From: Adiantum capillus-veneris
Taxonomy: Eukaryota > Streptophyta > Polypodiopsida > Polypodiales > Pteridaceae
Assembly (NCBI GenBank): GCA_014529385.2
Contig: CM043953.1
Coordinates: 78,110,872-78,174,871 of the forward strand
Direction: 5' to 3'
Length of the DNA: 64,000 bases
The translations under genes were made by a program, and so were the position numbers. The notes under the pieces were generated by a model. The model searched no databases. It was not told the origin of the DNA and was given only the letters and a program-made list of their open reading frames with translations. Shown here in pieces: positions 51,568 to 55,916 of this stretch. Position 1 is the first letter of the stretch. Each line of letters begins with the position of its first letter.

Positions 51568-51751
51568 GGATCATCTGTTGATGCGGTTCTATTATTTGCA
51601 TGCATGCACATGCGGTCTGCATCCTTTAAAGCACAAGCTTTAACTTGCAGGTGAAGATGTTTCTGTGGAAGATGAAGTTGTTGTGACAAGCTGCATAGTT
51701 CTTCCTCACAAAACTCTCAACATCAATGTACATGAGGAGATTATCCTTTAG
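9994..51751 (+). CDS. KJC1: KONJAC-type GDP-mannose pyrophosphorylase-like protein (GMPPA family), 13 exons, 5' end missing
   Basis: Exons 9994-10094, 36960-37038, 37144-37204, 37300-37346, 37428-37520, 37619-37709, 46600-46648, 49350-49466, 49552-49699, 50994-51086, 51184-51252, 51315-51357 and 51651-51751 join without a stop or frame error into 363 residues ending in TAG. Signature segments follow family order: IYLVGFYEEREFTLYVS, LREDKPHGSAGGLYNFRDW, NCDVCCSFPL, FGELVSDPETGELLHY, INCGVYIFTP, MRRVSSFEAL, FVRLDQDILTPLAG, FWEQIKTPG and a C-terminal left-handed beta-helix part (VGPNVSISAN, SIIGWKSSIGRW). Plants have this as KONJAC1/2 (Arabidopsis At1g74910/At2g04650), cytosolic proteins that stimulate GDP-mannose pyrophosphorylase and so support ascorbate and glucomannan synthesis. 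The first ~50 residues, with the nucleotide-binding GG-loop, are not seen and should be upstream. Perfect phase matching argues for a working gene. A GMPPA name would be equally fair. Confidence 0.93.
10370..10967 (+). pseudogene. LINE A, left part (endonuclease and later fragments)
   Basis: The + strand from about 10388 reads like an APE-type LINE endonuclease (TETHQ motif, then RVSVVSRDEDTRSM). After a deletion near 10690-10790 it resumes with the post-RT region similar to the LINE at 46.2-46.4 kb (EVLTRSISFMHSLW). It stops at 10967, where the gypsy LTR is inserted, and continues at 31491. Many stops. Confidence 0.75.
10968..11543 (+). repeat. 5' LTR of gypsy a-d (576 bp)
   Basis: TGTAGC...CCTACA ends. 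Much closer to 30936-31490 than to the LTRs of the nested element, for example in the block around TTTGGAGTCATTGGCATCATC. Confidence 0.88.
11544..12107 (+). other. Leader of gypsy a-d
   Basis: Non-coding region between the LTR and gag. It begins GGTGCTCTCATTTTTGGCAC, related to the same spot in the nested element (GGTGCTCTCATTTTGGCGAT); the TTGGC part is the likely primer site, tRNA unknown. It contains tandem CTGGTCTAGTCTCTCGTC-like repeats. Confidence 0.5.
12108..13489 (+). pseudogene. Gypsy a-d gag
   Basis: Starts at ATG 12108 (MEELTSVLAKVNIKF) with the retrotransposon gag core (LADKWYSQFAKNHFTTW) at 12270-12330. The frame stops at 12336, and later parts are found in other frames. CCHC-type knuckles lie at about 12855-12960 (YCHFCEKSGHEDKDCYY) and 13245-13360 (CYRCWEYGHYQSKC, then CRHCPEAEDHYNKDC). 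Several stops and at least two shifts make it non-functional. Confidence 0.85.
13476..14336 (+). pseudogene. Gypsy a-d aspartic protease region
   Basis: This frame continues gag after a frameshift near 13480. The protease core is at 13970-14300: flap and active-site strand VIVDGGSGINLMPE, then PFTVTLADQRTLY and FPLLIGRPWL. The catalytic motif is DGGS instead of the usual DTG/DSG, also seen in the nested relative, so it is a subfamily trait. Stop at 14334-14336. Confidence 0.8.
14337..14999 (+). other. Spacer between protease and RT in gypsy a-d
   Basis: Linker sequence with fragmentary frames and Pro/Ser/Thr-rich content; no motif recognised. Confidence 0.5.
15000..16460 (+). pseudogene. Gypsy a-d reverse transcriptase and RNase H
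   Basis: RT begins near 15000 (LGVHTIPLVEEVKPVRG) and shows VCVDYRALNKVT at about 15262-15300 and the catalytic FMDDF at about 15573, which lies in a different frame after a shift near 15470. RNase H runs from about 16000 (MHTDAS, then IHYASRLLTKVEHNYSTTE) to 16350 (HHVMADHLSRIP). Stops at 16030, 16269 and 16437 confirm decay. Confidence 0.85.
16461..17686 (+). pseudogene. Gypsy a-d integrase
   Basis: A zinc-binding N-terminus (H..H 16605-16670, C..C 16750-16765), the DDE core (DRGSHF near 17030 and YYPRTNGQAEST near 17115) and a C-terminal SYRVQEILPQGAIQLATLDG segment ending at TAA 17684-17686. Several frameshifts. I see no chromodomain. Confidence 0.85.
17687..18980 (+). other. Gypsy a-d 3' region with C-rich tract
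   Basis: No known domain. Bases 18400-18670 are a pyrimidine-rich tract of CCCCTACCC and CTCGCCCCT units, including a run of about 25 C (18609-18633). A related tract is at the same relative place in the nested element. Confidence 0.6.
18981..19622 (+). pseudogene. Unrecognised ORFs near the 3' end of gypsy a-d, left half
   Basis: Two overlapping frames look protein-like. One (18985-19296) is Ser/Asp-rich (LSSSDYSDESYQVSPEASDS) and continues after a TGA with KFYPEISYKRYVLRHWWLP. The other (19082-19627) has a hydrophobic segment (GGYLLMFLWIW) and continues in the same frame on the far side of the nested element (24955-25135). I do not recognise the family. It could be an extra 3' ORF of the element, or host sequence picked up by it. 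No function is proposed. Confidence 0.4.
19623..20190 (+). repeat. 5' LTR of gypsy b-c (568 bp)
   Basis: Very similar to 24400-24954, with a few substitutions and a short deletion. Ends TGTAGC/GCTACA. Confidence 0.92.
20191..20800 (+). other. Leader of gypsy b-c
   Basis: Non-coding. The putative primer site TTTTGGCGATCACGG lies about ten bases after the LTR. Tandem GTCCTCCTCGTCCTTGG-like repeats lie at 20360-20460. Confidence 0.55.
20801..22233 (+). pseudogene. Gypsy b-c gag
   Basis: Starts at ATG 20801 (MEPLASVLAKVNIKF), closely related to the gag of a-d. The frame is lost after a TAG near 20908 and regained by 21202, from where 343 codons are open to TGA 22231-22233. Zinc knuckles are at about 21550-21655 (YCHFCEKSGHEDKNCYY) and 21935-22045 (CYRCGEYGHYQSKC, then CCHCPETKDHYNKDC). 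Far better preserved than a-d, as expected for a younger insertion. Confidence 0.88.
22234..23400 (+). pseudogene. Gypsy b-c protease region
   Basis: Same frame as gag after the TGA at 22231; a second stop TAG lies at 22852-22854. The protease core has VIVDGGSGINLMPEF and FPLLIGRPWLRHTKALHDWG. Similarity to the linker of a-d ends near 23340, and RT is missing. Confidence 0.82.
23540..23900. repeat. C-rich minisatellite in gypsy b-c (G-quadruplex-prone on the minus strand)
   Basis: Units of CCTCGCCCCTACCC with CTCTCTTGC or ACCCCC spacers recur about ten times. The Pro/Leu-rich reading frame across it is a consequence of composition. Confidence 0.85.
23901..24399 (+). other. Gypsy b-c 3' untranslated region
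   Basis: The plus strand holds no recognised ORF. The minus strand 24082-24279 could encode 65 residues predicted by eye as coiled coil; significance unknown. Confidence 0.4.
24400..24954 (+). repeat. 3' LTR of gypsy b-c (555 bp)
   Basis: Partner of 19623-20190; followed by CTTCA. Confidence 0.92.
24955..25853 (+). pseudogene. Unrecognised ORFs of gypsy a-d 3' region, right half
   Basis: 24955-25135 continues the frame left of the nested element (FKYYFLLRDAKECKGRRDV) to TAA at 25133. A second region, 25396-25707, is Thr/Pro/Ser-rich and open. No family recognised. Confidence 0.35.
25854..30341. mobile_element. Palindromic (foldback-like) element, about 4.5 kb with arms of about 2.1 kb
   Basis: The left end CTATTTTTCGGTCCAGCTA matches the inverted right end at 30323-30341. 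Inverted similarity continues across almost the whole element: 26221-26335 pairs with 29865-29975, 27190-27245 with 28955-29020, and 27960-28020 with 28240-28305. The centre is near 28040-28235. No transposase ORF is seen. Flanks resemble each other only partly (ATAACTA against ATCACTA), so the target duplication is unproven. Options are a foldback element, a long-TIR Mutator-like derivative, or two inverted copies of one repeat. Confidence 0.75.
30342..30935 (+). other. End of the gypsy a-d interior
   Basis: A short Gln/Pro-rich open stretch (30551-30700, with PQQFPYYPQGFQQQVPMPQM) and then the family-typical sequence before the 3' LTR. It may belong to the same lost ORF as 25396-25707, from which the palindromic element separates it. 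Confidence 0.4.
30936..31490 (+). repeat. 3' LTR of gypsy a-d (555 bp)
   Basis: TGTAGCAGGGCTACA start and CCGCTACA end, followed by GATAC. TATAAAT at about 31146-31152 is a likely TATA box. Confidence 0.9.
31491..32505 (+). pseudogene. LINE A, right part with intact 3' end
   Basis: Continues LINE A after the gypsy insertion: FQYSL-type region, Cys-His C-terminal segment (YYEIQGRFHCLFREGF-like at 31905-31960) and the family 3' end. The last 60 bases read TCTCATAGGTCATTTTGGCC, then GAAGACATTAATATATC, and the tail (ATTTC)2 plus CTCTC. Heavily mutated. Confidence 0.85.
32506..33065 (+). repeat. Probable LTR remnant with primer site
   Basis: Ordered signals suggest U3-R-U5: TATAAAT near 32655, AATAAA near 32783, then TGGTGTCAGAGC at about 33004, close to the Met-tRNA primer site. 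An ATG with a short open frame (MEADHGDHHDGGGD) begins at 33067. The LTR start is unclear and no partner LTR is seen. A G-run is at 32563-32574. Confidence 0.4.
33130..34211 (+). pseudogene. LINE reverse transcriptase fragment
   Basis: NYKTIMIGHVLAKMYGEVFE (about 33280-33340) corresponds to an early RT block. Later come VNLGKTNDM and SDSYVYVRITFTS (33790-33930) and LVTPGLMYAAHVW (34065-34110), matching the order in the LINE at 42 kb. Broken by several shifts; the catalytic YADD block is not seen. Confidence 0.7.
34212..34525. other. Non-coding interval
   Basis: Purine-rich GATGGAGATGGAGG-type sequence; nothing recognised. Confidence 0.4.
34526..34907 (-). pseudogene. LINE family II, 3' fragment
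   Basis: The 3' end lies at left: CTCATAGGCCGATTTCAGCC, then AGACGTTAAAAAATC and a (TTTC)n tail. The minus strand to 34907 encodes the C-terminal tail similar to 36095-36300 (PPMHHVLHP). Confidence 0.75.
34908..34955. repeat. (AG)n tract between two LINE copies
   Basis: About 24 units, directly joining the tail of the next LINE (AAATGAAATG on the + strand). Confidence 0.9.
34956..35697 (-). pseudogene. LINE family I, 5'-truncated copy
   Basis: The minus strand encodes the Cys-His C-terminal region (CHCPVYYEIRGRFHCLFREGF at about 35540-35605) and the family 3' end with hairpin and (ATTTC)n tail near 34960-35030. It is cut at right by a GTGTGC array. Confidence 0.85.
35698..35870. repeat. Compound microsatellite (GTGTGC)n-(GT)n-(AG)n-(AAAG)n
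   Basis: GTGTGC units 35698-35760, GT to about 35788, AG to about 35842, then AAAG to 35870. The AAAG part is the tail of the LINE to the right. Confidence 0.95.
35842..36386 (-). pseudogene. LINE family II, 3' fragment
   Basis: The 3' end at left contains the perfect hairpin AGGCCGATTTCGGCCT (35890-35906 region), AGACGTTAAAAATC and a (TTTC)n tail. The C-terminal coding remnant is at 36095-36334 (ERRATEERVARMRADP). Confidence 0.8.
36387..36483. repeat. (AG)n followed by two G-runs
   Basis: AG to 36424, G15 at 36425-36439 and G28 at 36456-36483. Such runs are hard to sequence, so length may be inaccurate. Confidence 0.9.
36484..36959 (+). other. End of intron 2
   Basis: Unique-looking intron sequence ending GTTGGTTCTCAG; nothing else recognised. 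Confidence 0.6.
36960..37038 (+). CDS. KJC1: KJC-like exon 3
   Basis: Starts by completing the split Arg codon; encodes YLREDKPHGSAGGLYNFRDW. Donor GTATGT. Confidence 0.93.
37144..37204 (+). CDS. KJC1: KJC-like exon 4
   Basis: Acceptor TGGCAG; encodes TNIFVMNCDVCCSFPLSDML plus one base. Contains the conserved NCDV segment of the nucleotidyltransferase core. Donor GTAAGG. Confidence 0.93.
37300..37346 (+). CDS. KJC1: KJC-like exon 5, GC donor
   Basis: Acceptor CTGCAG; encodes AHSKYNGIGTLLVKK. The next intron begins AAG|GCAAGA, a consensus-type GC donor; no GT gives the family frame. Confidence 0.88.
37428..37520 (+). CDS. KJC1: KJC-like exon 6
   Basis: 31 full codons, VSAESASEFGELVSDPETGE and onward to EKPETF. 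Acceptor TTTCAG, donor GTAAGA. Confidence 0.93.
37619..37709 (+). CDS. KJC1: KJC-like exon 7
   Basis: Encodes VSEWINCGVYIFTPQIFLAI and QDVASQRKDH plus one base. Acceptor TTGTAG, donor GTAGGT. The codon is completed 8.9 kb downstream. Confidence 0.92.
37710..38095 (+). other. Start of intron 7 (37710-46599)
   Basis: Unrecognised sequence before the solo LTR. The whole 8,890-bp intron is bounded by GTAGGT and TTGCAG. Confidence 0.6.
38096..38423 (+). repeat. Solo LTR, same family as 1046-1365
   Basis: TGTTATT start and TGTTACA end, about 328 bp. No primer site follows; LINE sequence begins at once. No 5-bp target repeat found (GATGG left, CCTTC right). Confidence 0.7.
38424..39683 (+). pseudogene. 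L1-like LINE reverse transcriptase
   Basis: Frame 38406-38816 contains the early RT blocks (GRWRAPGWDGLSVEF, WRPITLMPVVYKLMAKMLAN), ended by a TGA at 38814. Frame 38841-39683 continues with QSQYGFIPRRQIADNLANVI, VRQGCPLNALLYAIA and the catalytic AYADDSLF at about 39271-39290. One stop separates the two, in different frames. It is a second LINE lineage, distinct from the minus-strand copies. No endonuclease or 3' tail seen. Confidence 0.85.
39702..40072 (-). pseudogene. Coiled-coil ORF of unknown origin
   Basis: From ATG near 40040 the minus strand is open for over 110 codons with heptad-like Glu/Lys-rich content (LEVEVKEWKKEMEATFLQKM). It may be a gag-like or leader ORF of an unidentified element. 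It ends at the boundary with the LINE RT. Confidence 0.35.
40141..40430. repeat. 31-32 bp minisatellite with telo-box (AAACCCTAAAA)
   Basis: Eight to nine imperfect units, most containing AAACCCTA followed by AAAACAGCAAGAAACAGT-like sequence. It lies beside an (AG)n tract (40120-40140). Confidence 0.85.
40457..40672 (-). pseudogene. LINE family I 3' end fragment
   Basis: Only the last ~215 bp: TCTCATAGGTCATTTTGGCC, AGACGTTAATATAAC and (ATTTC)n at left. Cut at right by the (AG)n of the next copy. Confidence 0.8.
40673..40723. repeat. (AG)n between LINE copies
   Basis: About 25 units directly before the tail of the next LINE. Confidence 0.95.
40723..43381 (-). pseudogene. LINE family I, longest copy (endonuclease end to 3' tail)
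   Basis: Minus strand, right to left: end of the endonuclease (IILGDFNARTAHHQ at about 43075-43115), an internal deletion, RT core (GVNQGCPLSPTLFGMYVDEV at 42730-42795, YADDIVLISDS at 42645-42675), thumb region (SANLGKTKVMVFNTTPHW), MLYGVQVWG, then the Cys-His segment (LLCDMEPETELHYTCHCPVYY at about 41340-41405) and a Gln/Arg-rich tail. The 3' end has the hairpin, AGACATTAATATAAC-type end and (ATTTC)3. Stops and shifts throughout. The LINE clade is not assigned; its tail is not poly(A). Confidence 0.9.
43382..43451. repeat. (AG)n between LINE copies
   Basis: About 35 units, between the endonuclease region of one LINE and the tail of the next. Confidence 0.95.
43452..45239 (-). pseudogene. 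LINE family I, second truncated copy
   Basis: From MEYIDAYTYLGVVFTGTRFS (about 44970-45027) through MLYGVQVWGPSVGQDGWRRM and the Cys-His region (44090-44180) to a 3' end with (ATTTC)4. Several frames. The right end meets the tail of the next LINE. Confidence 0.88.
45240..46495 (-). pseudogene. LINE family I, third truncated copy
   Basis: The best-preserved C-terminal half: frame 45491-46144 (217 codons) holds YREHLLQLTTDGFVTRPSYM, LCHAEPETEFHYICRCTVYY and a Gln/Arg/Ser-rich tail; 46159-46452 gives the part before it in another frame. 3' end at 45243-45300 with hairpin AGGTCATTTTGGCCT. Confidence 0.9.
46496..46539. repeat. (AG)n at the end of the LINE array
   Basis: About 22 units; intron sequence unrelated to LINEs follows. 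Confidence 0.95.
46600..46648 (+). CDS. KJC1: KJC-like exon 8
   Basis: Acceptor TTGCAG; codes ATMRRVSSFEALQITT with split codons at both ends; donor GTGAGT. The MRRVSSFEAL motif is diagnostic for the plant KJC group. Confidence 0.9.
46649..49349 (+). other. Intron 8 (2,701 bp)
   Basis: No gene or mobile element recognised. Open frames such as 48006-48212 are Pro/Ser-rich and unsupported. Confidence 0.6.
49350..49466 (+). CDS. KJC1: KJC-like exon 9
   Basis: Encodes SGQTDFVRLDQDILTPLAGK and on to FWEQIKTP. Acceptor GGCAG, donor GTACTT. Frame joins exon 8 (AA|G). Confidence 0.93.
49552..49699 (+). CDS. KJC1: KJC-like exon 10
   Basis: Encodes MSLRCSALYLAQYRQTAPEF and IGDVYVHPSAKVHPTAK, the start of the beta-helix domain. 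Acceptor TTTCAG; donor GTTATA is weak but the only one that fits. Confidence 0.92.
49700..50993 (+). other. Intron 10 (1,294 bp) with an (AG)n tract
   Basis: Contains (AG)n at 50872-50918; otherwise nothing recognised. Confidence 0.7.
50994..51086 (+). CDS. KJC1: KJC-like exon 11
   Basis: 31 codons, VGPNVSISANARVGPGVRLI and onward to GVEVK; hexapeptide-repeat beta-helix. Acceptor GATAG, donor GTATAT. Confidence 0.93.
51184..51252 (+). CDS. KJC1: KJC-like exon 12
   Basis: 23 codons, ENAVIMHSIIGWKSSIGRWA then RVQ. Acceptor TTATAG, donor GTGAGT. Confidence 0.93.
51315..51357 (+). CDS. KJC1: KJC-like exon 13
   Basis: GIGNYAAKLGITIL plus one base. Acceptor CACAG, donor GTAAGG. The preceding intron is only 62 bp. 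Confidence 0.92.
51651..51751 (+). CDS. KJC1: KJC-like last exon
   Basis: Encodes EDVSVEDEVVVTSCIVLPHK and on to the family-typical C-terminus EEIIL, stop TAG 51749-51751. Acceptor TTGCAG. The preceding intron has GT and AG microsatellites (51528-51567). Confidence 0.94.
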
Positions 51752-54700
51752 GCTAGCCTCAAGTTATGACCGTAAAGGCCACTAGTGTGACATGATCAAT
51801 TCTTTATTCAATAGTTTCACCAGAAAAACAGTGTGGACAGCCAAAAGAGTCAGCCAAGGCAAATTCTTGTAGTTTTCCCGTCGAAAAAAAAGGCATCCTT
51901 TTTGTATTTCGTCAACCGATTGTATTTATGAGAATTGCAATCTGCCCAAGATTAGACCAGAAAAAGTGAATCCCACTCTATGAGCAAGCATCTCTACATA
52001 TGCTTTTCCATTGAGTTACAACCGATTGCCAAGCCGGTATTATGTCCTTGGCAAATGCCACTTGTCGACTACACCACAATATGTAAAATAATGTTGTTTC
52101 TATTTCATACATCTAGTACATCAAAATCCAAATCACACTAGGGTTGTGGCCCCCTGATCTTCCAAAACCTCTCCAACTTGTGCTTGAGCTTATTATATGG
52201 TGATTTCTTTTACAATGTGGAACTAGATGTTGGTTCCTATGGTTCATTTAGAATGCCAGAAATTACTATGCTTTTGATGAAGTCTCTTTGGTTAAGGCTA
52301 CTTATGCCAGTCTATTCCAAAATGTGGTGTTCCCAAACTCTCTCCCATCATTTCATATTAGACAAGGAGTCTTGTTGGATGCTTTGTCTTCAAACGGAGG
52401 ACTTTCAAGAAGTTTGACGGCTATGTCAAAAATGTTGATTGCAAAAGACAAAATCTCACCCATCAACATGAAAAGTAAACTATTTGTCAGAAGGATTGTG
52501 CTGAAAACAAAACAGGGATCGATGGCGGTTACCCATCAATGTTTCTGCATTGTCAGCCTGTGACCAAGCTGACCTTTGTACATCCTTTTGGATATAAAAA
52601 TAAACTAGCCGGAGGTTTGAACGAACAAAAACTCGGGAGTGCTCAAGCTCAACATTCCTGTTATTGCTATCAAGGCTCTTAATTGAATGTTGAAATACTC
52701 CATGTTAAGCCGGTTGTGACATGTTCAACCATGTTGGTATGATGTATCTTCTACAAGTTAAATCTCCTTTCAAAGGGTAGCAAGGAGATTGAAGGGTCCT
52801 ACTTCCAAAATCCCCCCCATGTGCCGGTTAAAATCAACAGTGGTACTCTCTTTTAAAAAGGATCACTGAAGACCATTATAGACCTACCTGATCTTAACAA
52901 GAAGTCTTGCCCCATGGACTTGGGGAGTAATCCTTTTTTTCTTTTTGCCTTTCGTCGGCATGAGTTAATCCAATGGAAATTCTTCATATGGATTTGAAAT
53001 GGGGGAGCATAGCATGAGAGGGAAAGTTGGAACCCTCATGAGAAAAATCAAAAGCATTCAGAATTTTCAGTTTTTTAGCATGTATCTCCATCATGAGTAT
53101 TGCACAACAAAAATGCCAGAGCTGTCTACTCTGATTTTGTACAGTGCTTTCTTCCACTTCATTTCCAACTGTATCCTCAAAACACATGATTCTACATCGT
53201 TTACAGTCTTTGCCATGCCATATATTTCCAAAGTTAAGGGTCACCTAGATCTTGCCCATTGACATGAGAGCTTTACTGTTTCTAGATGCAATTAGAAACC
53301 TGGTAGACAATGATTTCTCTTGAAGAAAAGAGCTATGCTCAACGGTTAATTTTGACAAGAACGACTTAAATTGTAAGTGTGGCACATGAAAACTCAAATG
53401 GGCTTTGTTAGGCGCTGGTAGTGTCTCTGGGTCTTTCTAACACAGACATTCTTTTCCTTGAGTTGTGATGTTTATAATGTTTCGTTGAACTCGATGATCT
53501 CCCAGCTTAGAATATGTTGTATAATGTTTTGTGGCAGTGAGGAAAAGCAACCCCTCCAAGCCCCCTTCTTGTATGATGCTTTTTCGCGCCGGGATGGAAA
53601 CTCAATATATTCACCCTACTCTTATGGTAGCTACTATGGTAAAAAGAAAAAAAATTGGGCTTATTAGCTTCTATCAACTCACGTAACATGGGGGTTGAGG
53701 TAGAGATGAGACCCACGTTTCTTGGCTCACACTCAAAGCACCTTCTTGAATGTCTCATGCCAATTGTATTCTTTACTCGCAATACAAGAACTGGGGCTCA
53801 GCCAAAATGTATATGAAGGGGACCCTTGCATCCCTAGAGATTCAAGGAATGCATCCTATCAGTTTTGCGTCATTTAGAGCACAAGTGCACTCCAGCTTTG
53901 TGACATTTTGTGTCATTTAGAGCTCAAACGCAGTCCACCTTGATTCTAGCACACAACCAGTTACTGAGACAGATCACAAGATAGCAAATTGTAAGAGGCT
54001 ACTATACTTGCACCCCCCTCTGCAAGTGCTATTATACCCCTATATTGTTGCAAGCAGGCTTGGAACACACAGAAGACGTGTCATAATAATGATTGACGTG
54101 CGTCTCCCATATCACCCACGGCTATGGTACGCATCCTCTCTACTTCTGGCCGCTGAGTGCAACATTACTTTTTAGGCTCGAGTACTTGCTCAAGCTCCGC
54201 AGTCCGACAGGATCGAAATGCATGGTACAGAGCCTTGCGAAGCTAGTGAAGCAGACAAAATAGGTGAAAGCGTTACGTGGGACCCTCAATCTCAGCTTTA
54301 CTGCCACAGCATTGGCCCCATTACCTTAGAGTTTATCAAAACAAAGTGAGATTTCTAGCAGGCATGCTTTACTCCCGTGTTCTAGACATAGAATAAGTAG
54401 TGCCTTCTTGACGACACACGCATGCCAACACTGGAGGCAGGATGCAGGCAACAGAGGCAGGTGGAGTGGAGCAGACAAAAACACACAAATGCACAATGAT
54501 GTGAGACACCAGAACTCGATAAAAACCCTTCTTAAAGTATCAGCAGCTTGTAAAATTGTGTTTAACAGTATAAATGTGACAAAAACCACCCACCACCATG
54601 GGAGTACAAGAATCAGACTTCAAGATAGCAGAATTGGAGTGATAAGTTTCAGACTGAAGACTTATTACAAACCCCCGTGTAAGGGGTAAAATAAATGAAA

Positions 54701-55049
54701 AAATGGCCTTTCAAAGTATGTCAAGCCTTGACACACAGGTTTTAAAAAACAAGAAAGAAAAGGTCAGTAAATTGAGGACTTTATGAAGCATGCCCAAGAG
54801 CAGGAGCTATTGTAATGGTCTGCTTGCATGGACTGAGAGCATGGGCAGACTCTCGAGCTTGCAATGCGCAGTAGCATCCTTTTATCAATGGTAAAAGGTT
54901 TGCTCTTCCTTCCGAAGACATCTTTGAACCAGGGTGAAGCATACCAAATGTTATACTGCAACCAACAATTCAACACAGGTTGGGCTTATTTGTATGCCAA
55001 GCTCACCTTGCAAAGCCCTTATGTGTGCACATGGAGCTTCTCGTGTCTG
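51752..55049. other. Intergenic region between convergent genes
   Basis: Includes the 3' untranslated regions of both genes, whose limits cannot be fixed (no clear AATAAA just after 51751). No further gene or element recognised; the short frames lack similarity to anything I know. Confidence 0.55.
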
Positions 55050-55916
55050 CTACTCGCTCTTCCATGCGTGTAGCATCAACGAATAGCCATTCAAGCGGAC
55101 CAGATCTTGCGACGACCTTAAACTCCTCGCCCCTGCTAGCTTCATTACAGAAATGCTGCCATTAAGATCTCCTGACCACTTCACTGCACTTGCTTTGCTA
55201 TTTAGAGGCTTCTCCAGACCAACAGAGGCCTGGAAAATAAAAGTAGCATTAGCTTTGCTTGGACTCCCTGATGAGTTGAAGATCCAGTTGTGGACATCCC
55301 AAAACACTTCAATAGGTATTCCATCCACAAACACAGTTTGGTTGCCTCGGAACTTCCACTCCAAGTTCTTCACTTGCACCACCAATTGCTTGTCCACTGT
55401 AATATACAAGTATGGATCCTTTGGTGTATTGGTCTGGCACTCGATCACTATGTCGTAGGCTTTTCCTGCCTCACCAAATTGAGCTTTTGCGAAGAACTGC
55501 TTATTTCCAAAAACATGTTCTTTCCTCGAGATCAATGTTGCCTCAATGGTCGGCGGCCTTGCTCTAGTCTGCTTGTAAGCTTCCTTCACCTTGTCCCCCA
55601 GAAGTAGAACCACCTCCTCATTCGACACAACTGCAACATAGAACCCTTCTTTGGGCTCAGGACCGTATGCATATTTTGCATTCGACAAGTCCCAGAACAC
55701 ATCGACCTTGTGACCACATACTTCGAAACTCTTGACACCATATCTGTTCCAAAAGGACCAAGGCTTCATTTTCACTTTGCATGTGTACTGGCATGAAGGG
55801 TCATCTATAGTAACACAAAGACCTTTGCCCTTAACATTCTTAAGCCATGTGATGGTAACATGCCGGCATAAACCAGCAAGCTTGGTCTCATACTGACAGG
55901 TTACAAGGTTTTGCAT
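55050..55916 (-). CDS. DUF868 main exon, minimal ATG-to-stop reading
   Basis: Uninterrupted from ATG 55916-55914 to TAG 55052-55050. The same frame is open upstream to a TGA just above 55982 but without another ATG. Confidence 0.9.
   Translation of the reverse strand: MQNLVTCQYETKLAGLCRHVTITWLKNVKGKGLCVTIDDPSCQYTCKVKMKPWSFWNRYGVKSFEVCGHKVDVFWDLSNAKYAYGPEPKEGFYVAVVSNEEVVLLLGDKVKEAYKQTRARPPTIEATLISRKEHVFGNKQFFAKAQFGEAGKAYDIVIECQTNTPKDPYLYITVDKQLVVQVKNLEWKFRGNQTVFVDGIPIEVFWDVHNWIFNSSGSPSKANATFIFQASVGLEKPLNSKASAVKWSGDLNGSISVMKLAGARSLRSSQDLVRLNGYSLMLHAWKSE

Noticed and set aside
52140-52960. Possible pararetrovirus or retroelement polymerase remnant
   Set aside because: A few words such as IIDLPDLNKK look RT-like, but neighbouring conserved blocks are missing.
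55153-55607. Plus-strand open frames over 100 codons
   Set aside because: They are antisense to the DUF868 exon.
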